Of a stretch of DNA of 60,000 nt, positions 56,501 to 60,000 are shown in pieces. Position 1 is the first letter of the stretch, and each line of letters opens with the position of its first letter. The stretch comes from Antedon mediterranea (taxonomy: Eukaryota; Echinodermata; Crinoidea; Comatulida; Antedonidae), in assembly GCF_964355755.1 (NCBI RefSeq), contig NC_092678.1, positions 18,574,922 through 18,634,921 on the forward strand, read 5' to 3'. The notes beneath the pieces were generated by a model. The model was not told where the DNA came from, made no database searches, and saw only the letters and a program-made list of their open reading frames with translations. Position numbers and translations under genes: made by a program.

Positions 56501-57622
56501 TTAGGATTACATTTTTGATAAGTGTTAGATAAACTGTTATTTTTAAACTTTTGTATTTTTATGCTATTTTTTAAGGATTCTTTTGATGTAATTTGTATGT
56601 TCTTTATCAGTTCCTTGTTTTTAGGACCCAAGTGGAAATAAGTTTTTAACTTTTCTTGGCATTCCTTGTAATCAAGGCCTGTGTTTCTGTGCAATTGTTT
56701 TTTCTACTTTTTTTGCATTGTTTTTATTGTTTTTTAACCTTGATTACTAAATAAAGAAATTCAAAATTCAAAAAATCTCCGATATTTAGTCGCGTGCAAC
56801 GTAACTCTACAGCTCACTATGTCGGTCGGTTGGTCGGTAAACACTAACGAAAATTTGAGCACGGACTGCAGCCATCTATATGGCCTTGTTTCCTGACTAT
56901 TCTTCGGCTATTTTACAACTAATCTCCGACTATTCTCCGCCTATTCTTTGAGAAACTATTTTTCCACTAATCTCCGGCTCATCAGAATATTTTTTCGGTT
57001 TTTTCCTGACTATTCTCCAACTAGTCTCCGAATAATCCCCTTCTAAAACATCAATGCGATACTGTATTTTAAACTTCAAAATAATGAAACATGTTTTTAT
57101 ATATATTGTTTTAACAATCGTTTTATGTTGTTTTATAGACACATGTTCACATGATGTTGTATTATTAAATGGTGTTACGTATACATTTGAAGCATCACCA
57201 TCGGTATTGTTGGCTCATTCTCTAGAGTTGTGTAGCTTTGATAACAGTAAGTTTAGATATAAACAATATTATTAAGTGATAGTATATGATTATTTTCTAT
57301 AGTATATGGCGTCAAAATCATTAAAAAAACATTGGTACTGCCAACATCAGTGATTATTTTGAAAATCTCATACAATTATATGTCTTATAATTTTTTTTAT
57401 TTTATAGAGTGGTGCTTTTTAATTTATTTCTTCTGTGTTTATAGGGGTTGAATGAGATTGAAAGCATTTATTTTGGTCGTATAAAAATTGTAAATAATTA
57501 ATCAGCAAGGATAATATGTTAAATTTACAGGTCCACTGGCACTGCGCATGTGTAGTGGAGGCGCCTGGGAAGAAATAACGGTTGAAACATGCGCAAGCAA
57601 TTCCATCAGTAATCTGGCAAAG
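44592..57622 (+). CDS. Adhesion G-protein-coupled receptor B, first seven exons (continues beyond window)
   Basis: Tandem paralogue of receptor A. Exons: 44592-44673 (signal peptide, MKSITSSCLFLWIVFYLANF), 46693-46871, 48524-48681, 54281-54459, 55104-55151, 57139-57246, 57531-57622. Sizes and phases equal those of A except for +1 codon in exon 1 and -1 in exon 4. No stop or frameshift is present, and splice sites are consensus. The exons give the leader, the unnamed ectodomain (GWIPVFKGVSGAGEPDLYDLW; HFFSNKEYFKCETDFGW; WERKQ; YSPV) and the HRM-like segment ending SNSISNLAK. The last 30 bases of exon 7 are identical to A. GAIN, GPS and 7TM exons must lie past position 60000. Introns are enlarged by LINEs, a 3-kb inverted-repeat element and minisatellites. 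Intact exons argue for a working gene, but the receptor half is unseen. Confidence 0.9.
45190..45345 (+). repeat. SINE fragment
   Basis: GGCAAGGGTTCGAACGGGTAAGGACTATAAAC.GTAG-type sequence and the following ACC.TTGTACAC match the B-box and body of the SINE at 4012-4362. The head is degraded. Confidence 0.6.
45347..46431 (+). mobile_element. 5'-truncated LINE (C-terminal region with zinc-knuckle-like motif), receptor B intron 1
   Basis: A single open frame to 46315 reads ISHVRPLMEYAAPVWC, QISAGRICTG, then a C-terminal block LRDNPNCTCCFNIENPLHF and LCYCPNYNTQR: CX2C...HX4C spacing like the C-terminal zinc knuckle of several LINE clades. The 3'UTR contains a perfect-arm hairpin (GAGGCGCCTT ... 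AAGGCGCCTC, about 46358-46401) just before a poly(A) tail (46417-46431). The intact frame over about 320 codons shows a young insertion. The start codon in the frame lies in unrelated upstream DNA. Confidence 0.85.
46985..47370. repeat. Dispersed repeat, second copy of the one at 34515
   Basis: GAGAGTGCATATCTGCGCC, TGTGTATGCAAATTTGGTG and AACAATAGTTTCAGTTGACT are shared with 34515-34745. Confidence 0.6.
47560..47790 (-). mobile_element. Possible LINE C-terminal remnant
   Basis: The minus strand reads LKLPSYNKSASMMLVTNNGL and YRRNFIHSFNKRTHERCN, resembling the post-RT region of RTE/CR1-like LINEs (LP.Y..AS.MF......F....R). It is short and without flanking landmarks. Confidence 0.4.
48940..49200 (-). 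mobile_element. LINE RT C-terminal fragment
   Basis: The minus-strand reading RRRLKWYGHIIRLPDD, then KRPVGRPRNNWMNQIKKDL, fits the R..WLGH..RM / GRP...W...I..D motif at the C-terminus of many LINE polyproteins. It lies in receptor B intron 3. Confidence 0.75.
49585..49990. repeat. Polypyrimidine minisatellite in receptor B intron 3
   Basis: About nine units of 35-45 bp built from CTTTTTGTCCTTTGTTTC and TTCTTTTTCATTTC with variable T runs. On the plus strand it is almost entirely C/T for 400 bp. All plus frames stay open and give phenylalanine-rich false proteins; minus frames give Lys/Glu-rich ones. Confidence 0.9.
50655..51460 (-). repeat. Long AGTCGCGTG / GGTCGGTC repeat, inverted copy
   Basis: The complement of the copy at 36522-37238 over the whole core (TTTATGCCCTGAAATTTATG, GCGCGTACGCATGCG). 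Arrays of GACCGACAGACAGACAG lie at both ends (50709-50765, 51365-51418). Confidence 0.85.
52656..53090. repeat. Direct duplication, about 236 bp unit
   Basis: 52656-52891 and 52892-53090 share TAGGCCCTACTGTTATATA, ACTGACAGTT.CTTCTCAACG, AAACGTTGTAGTGGTACGTG and AGTGACAGTTTTAACAAAG. A third, degraded start lies at about 52600. Confidence 0.85.
53450..53495. repeat. Perfect small palindrome
   Basis: AGATGGTACGC and GCGTACCATCT flank GAGCGAAGCGAGC. A similar GCGAGCGAAG palindrome occurs inverted near 12745-12770. Likely a short hairpin repeat family. Confidence 0.6.
53593..54083. mobile_element. Element with CTGTTTTCCAGTCGAC termini carrying a retroelement fragment
   Basis: Left GCCTGTTTTCCAGTCGAC and right GTCGACTGGAAACAG form inverted ends. 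The inside holds the repeat of 53665-53960 (matching 37700-38000 inverted) with an (ATT)n tail at 53669-53692. The plus strand has CTGATGA (53780-53786) and CGAAA (53802-53806). Confidence 0.6.
55315..55530. repeat. Degenerate minisatellite, CCGACTATTCT unit
   Basis: Repeated (T)CCGACTA(T/A)TCT words at intervals of about 10-22 bp. The same repeat resumes at 56890-57045 after the LINE and a GGTC repeat, so it was one array before insertion (receptor B intron 5). Confidence 0.8.
55535..56773 (+). mobile_element. 5'-truncated LINE, RT thumb to 3' end, receptor B intron 5
   Basis: An open frame from about 55540 to 56308: CNDWLIDNRLTIHPGKTE (the region just after the RT active site), LVRYLGVQID, TTQNKIFRFI, NSIKAWNAIPLYVKSN and a stop. 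The 3'UTR to about 56773 has the GGACCCAAGTGGAAATAAG block shared with the fragment at 1153-1824. The frame is uninterrupted, but catalytic RT and endonuclease are absent. It is inserted in the CCGACTATTCT array. Confidence 0.88.
56785..56890 (+). repeat. AGTCGCGTG / GGTCGGTC repeat, short copy
   Basis: TTTAGTCGCGTGCAACG, CTCACTATGTCGGTCGG, then GCACGGACTGCAGCCATC and TATATGGCCTTGTT. Confidence 0.8.
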
Positions 57623-57829
57623 GTAAAGTTCTAAATATCTCTATCATAAAGTTACATAATCAAGTAACTTTAGGTTAGAATTTTATTAGTCTTAAATTGT
57701 GCACATTAATCGCTCAATATGTTTTCAAGAACAATGTTGGGTAGATGAATTCCTTTGTGACTAGTTTCAATGGATTGATTATTTTGATGTAACAATATAT
57801 TTTGATAATCAGGATTAATTCCACCATAA

Positions 57830-58190
57830 AGTTTCATCTGACGATCAATATTTATTTGACCATCACGATTCATCTGACCATCACGATTCATATGACCATC
57901 ACGATTCATCTGACCATCACGATACGATTTATCTGACCATCCCAATTAATTTGACCATCACGATTTATATGACGATAGATATTCATTTGGCTATCTCAAT
58001 TCATCTGACGATCAATACTAATCTGACCATCACGATTCATCTGACCATCACGAATCTTCTGAACATCACGATTCATCTGAGAAACGCGAATCATCTGACC
58101 ATCAATATTCATTGACTATCACGATTCATCTGATCACGATTCATCTGACCATCACGATTCATTTGGCCATCACGATTTATATAATAATAA
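57830..58190. repeat. 18-bp minisatellite in receptor B intron 7 (left part)
   Basis: Variable CATCTGACCATCACGATT units, equivalent in position to 31140-31560 in receptor A. The array is cut by the LINE at 58190-59885 and resumes at 59885-60000. Confidence 0.9.
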
Positions 58191-59885
58191 ATGAAAACTT
58201 ATATAGCGCCGGTATCCTCCACCCATGTGGCGCTCATGGCACTTTGTGCATTAACAACGTGCGAGAACATCAGCGAATAGCGACGTCTTTAGGTTGGTCT
58301 TGAAACTGTTTAGACTAGTTGAGCATTTAACTGTTGCTGGTAAGCTGTTCCATACACTTGCGGCCGCAACGTAAAAAGATCTCTGACCCCATTGATTTTT
58401 CGCTCTACGCTCTTGAAGAAGGTTTTGTGACAATGATCGTAGGCCTCTGCGGGATGATTCGTAACGATCCACAAGGTCAGATAAATAAGCAGGAGCACTG
58501 TCATTTAGGATCTTAAATACAAACAACGCAAGTTTGTACTTAATACGTTGTTGAACAGGCAACCAATGCAAATCCATCAGAACAGGAGTTATGTGAGCGT
58601 TTGATTTTGTATAAGTTACAATTCTAGCTGCCATATTTTGCAAGCGCTGCAAACGTTGTATTTGAGATTTTGGTATGCCAAACAACAAGGCATTACCAAT
58701 GTCAATTTTAGAAGTGACAAATGAGTGTACAATCAATTCAGCTGTTTTCTTGTTAAGATTACCGCGAATACGACCAAGGTTCCTAATCGATATGCATGCT
58801 GCTTTGGATACCGTTGTTATTTGTGCTTCCATAGTGAGATTACTATCCAGCATGATTCCCAGATTCCGGACCACCGATGAGGGAGCGATGTTAGAGTTTC
58901 CGATTCTGATATGTGTGATGTTGATTTTGGAGATGTTACATTTAGACCCGACGATAATAAACTCTGTCTTTCCATCATTCAACTTTAGGTAATTTGTTGT
59001 CATCCAATTGCGAACATCTTCTATACAGGCTTCCATCTTACTGATTGCTGCAGCAACATCCCTTTGCACTGGATTTACTGACACATAAATCTGTGTATCA
59101 TCTGCATAGAAATGGAAATGTAGACTGTGTTTGCGAATAATGTCACCAAGGGGAAGCGTATAAATGGAAAACTGGCCAGGCCCAATTACTGACCCCTGTG
59201 GTACACCATATTCCAGGCAAGCTTCATCTGAGAATGCATCATTGATACAGACTAGCTGACGTCTTCCTGTAAGATATGACTGGAACCAGTTAAGAGCAAC
59301 ACCATTAATGCCAATGCGATTTCTCAGACGGGTTATCAGTCTTTGGTGATCAACAGTATCAAACGCTGCTGACAAATCCAACAACACCAATAGCGTTATT
59401 TTCCCATCATTCATTCCTTGTAACAAATCATTCTGTACCTTTAAAAGGGAACTCTCCGTGCTATGACATGCACGATATGCCGACTGGTAATTCTCATTTA
59501 AATTATGCTTTTGAAGATATGGAGTAATGCGTGATGTCACTACACGCTCCAGAGTCTTTCCAAGAAAAGGAAGATTCGACACCAGGCGATAATTTTTCAG
59601 CGTGTTATGATCCAAGTTTTGCTTTTTTTATTAAAGGACGAACGTGAGCAATTTTCAGTTCATCTGGCACTATGCCGGTATTAAGAGAATGGTTAATGAT
59701 TTCCGTTATTATTGGAACGACTGCGTCTATACACTTCTTCAGTATAGAAGTAGGAACTGGATCTAACCTGCATGATTTTGTTGGTGATTTCATCAGAATG
59801 TTGCGGATCTCATCTTCAGATGCTGGTGTAAATGTTGTGAGATGCTGATGAACAGCTGTCACAGGCTCATTAAATGACATGTCAT
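58190..59885 (-). mobile_element. CR1/L2-like LINE, RT and C-terminal domain, inserted in the minisatellite
   Basis: Minus strand. The first part to about 59610 reads DEIRNILMKSPTKSCRLDPV and IKKAKLGS. After a frameshift the 454-codon frame to 58251 gives NYRLVSNLPFLGKTLERVV, LLDLSAAFDTVDHQRL, YGVPQGSVIGPGQFSIY, the catalytic FYADDTQIY, LKLNDGKTEFIIVGS and a C-terminal FYVAAASVWNSLP. The 3'UTR is short (ends near 58190 with GCGCTATATAAGTTTTCATT). The endonuclease is missing (5'-truncated at 59885). One frameshift only, so it is recent. Confidence 0.93.
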
Positions 59886-60000
59886 CAATCTTAAAAAAAC
59901 GATCAATATTCATTTGACCATCACGATTCATCTCATCGTCACGATTCATTTCATCGTCACGATTCATTTGGCCATCACGATTAATCTGACGAACAATGTT
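59885..60000. repeat. 18-bp minisatellite in receptor B intron 7 (right part)
   Basis: Continues the array interrupted by the LINE and runs to the window edge. The exon-8 equivalent of receptor B is expected just beyond. Confidence 0.9.

Noticed and set aside
56488-56694. Minus-strand 68-codon frame
   Set aside because: Antisense of the 3'UTR of the LINE at 55535-56773.
57706-58190. CRISPR-like array
   Set aside because: Units are contiguous 18-mers without unique spacers, in an animal intron.
58334-58992. Plus-strand frames of 60 and 105 codons
   Set aside because: Antisense shadows of the LINE RT frame on the minus strand.

Overview
This is an AT-rich, intron-rich animal nuclear sequence. 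The class B2 adhesion GPCR ectodomain exons, the SLC22 gene with GT-AG introns, the CR1/Jockey-like LINEs and the many MITE/foldback elements point to a marine invertebrate deuterostome. I would guess an echinoderm, perhaps a crinoid, but the species cannot be fixed from sequence alone. Only four protein-coding loci are supported, and all are split into small exons. Most long open frames in the window belong to transposons or repeats.

Layout. (i) 1-10 kb: repeat-rich DNA with a probable small cysteine-rich peptide gene (last two exons at 3095-3230 and 4610-4677) and many copies of one TA-flanked MITE family. (ii) 10.3-17.1 kb, minus strand: a complete 10-exon SLC22-type organic ion transporter. 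All intron phases fit and the spliced protein is 559 aa; its introns are heavily loaded with MITEs. (iii) 17.2-23.5 kb: a tandem array of tRNA-derived SINE heads, a truncated 3' remnant of an adhesion GPCR gene split by an hAT-like foldback element, and a LINE fragment split by a Mutator-like foldback element. (iv) 24.07-35.87 kb, plus strand: a complete 14-exon adhesion GPCR gene (874 aa) with signal peptide, an ectodomain I cannot name, an HRM-like segment, GAIN/GPS and 7TM. (v) 36-44 kb: LINEs, satellite-bearing repeats and a deleted echo of SLC22 exon 8. (vi) 44.59 kb to beyond the right edge, plus strand: a second copy of the adhesion GPCR gene. Its first seven exons are present and intact, and the 7TM half must lie outside the window.

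The architecture is that of a local segmental duplication of a divergent pair (transporter on minus, receptor on plus). Receptor A, receptor B and the 3' remnant at 18-19 kb are paralogues. The SLC22 exon-8 echo just upstream of receptor B shows that the duplicated block once included the transporter. The two receptor copies share exon sizes and phases, a CCAAT/TATA-containing upstream block, and an 18-bp minisatellite in the same intron. In copy B that minisatellite has been invaded by a LINE. Nested insertions with target-site duplications, including one with an intact empty site in the paralogue, make the insertion order readable.
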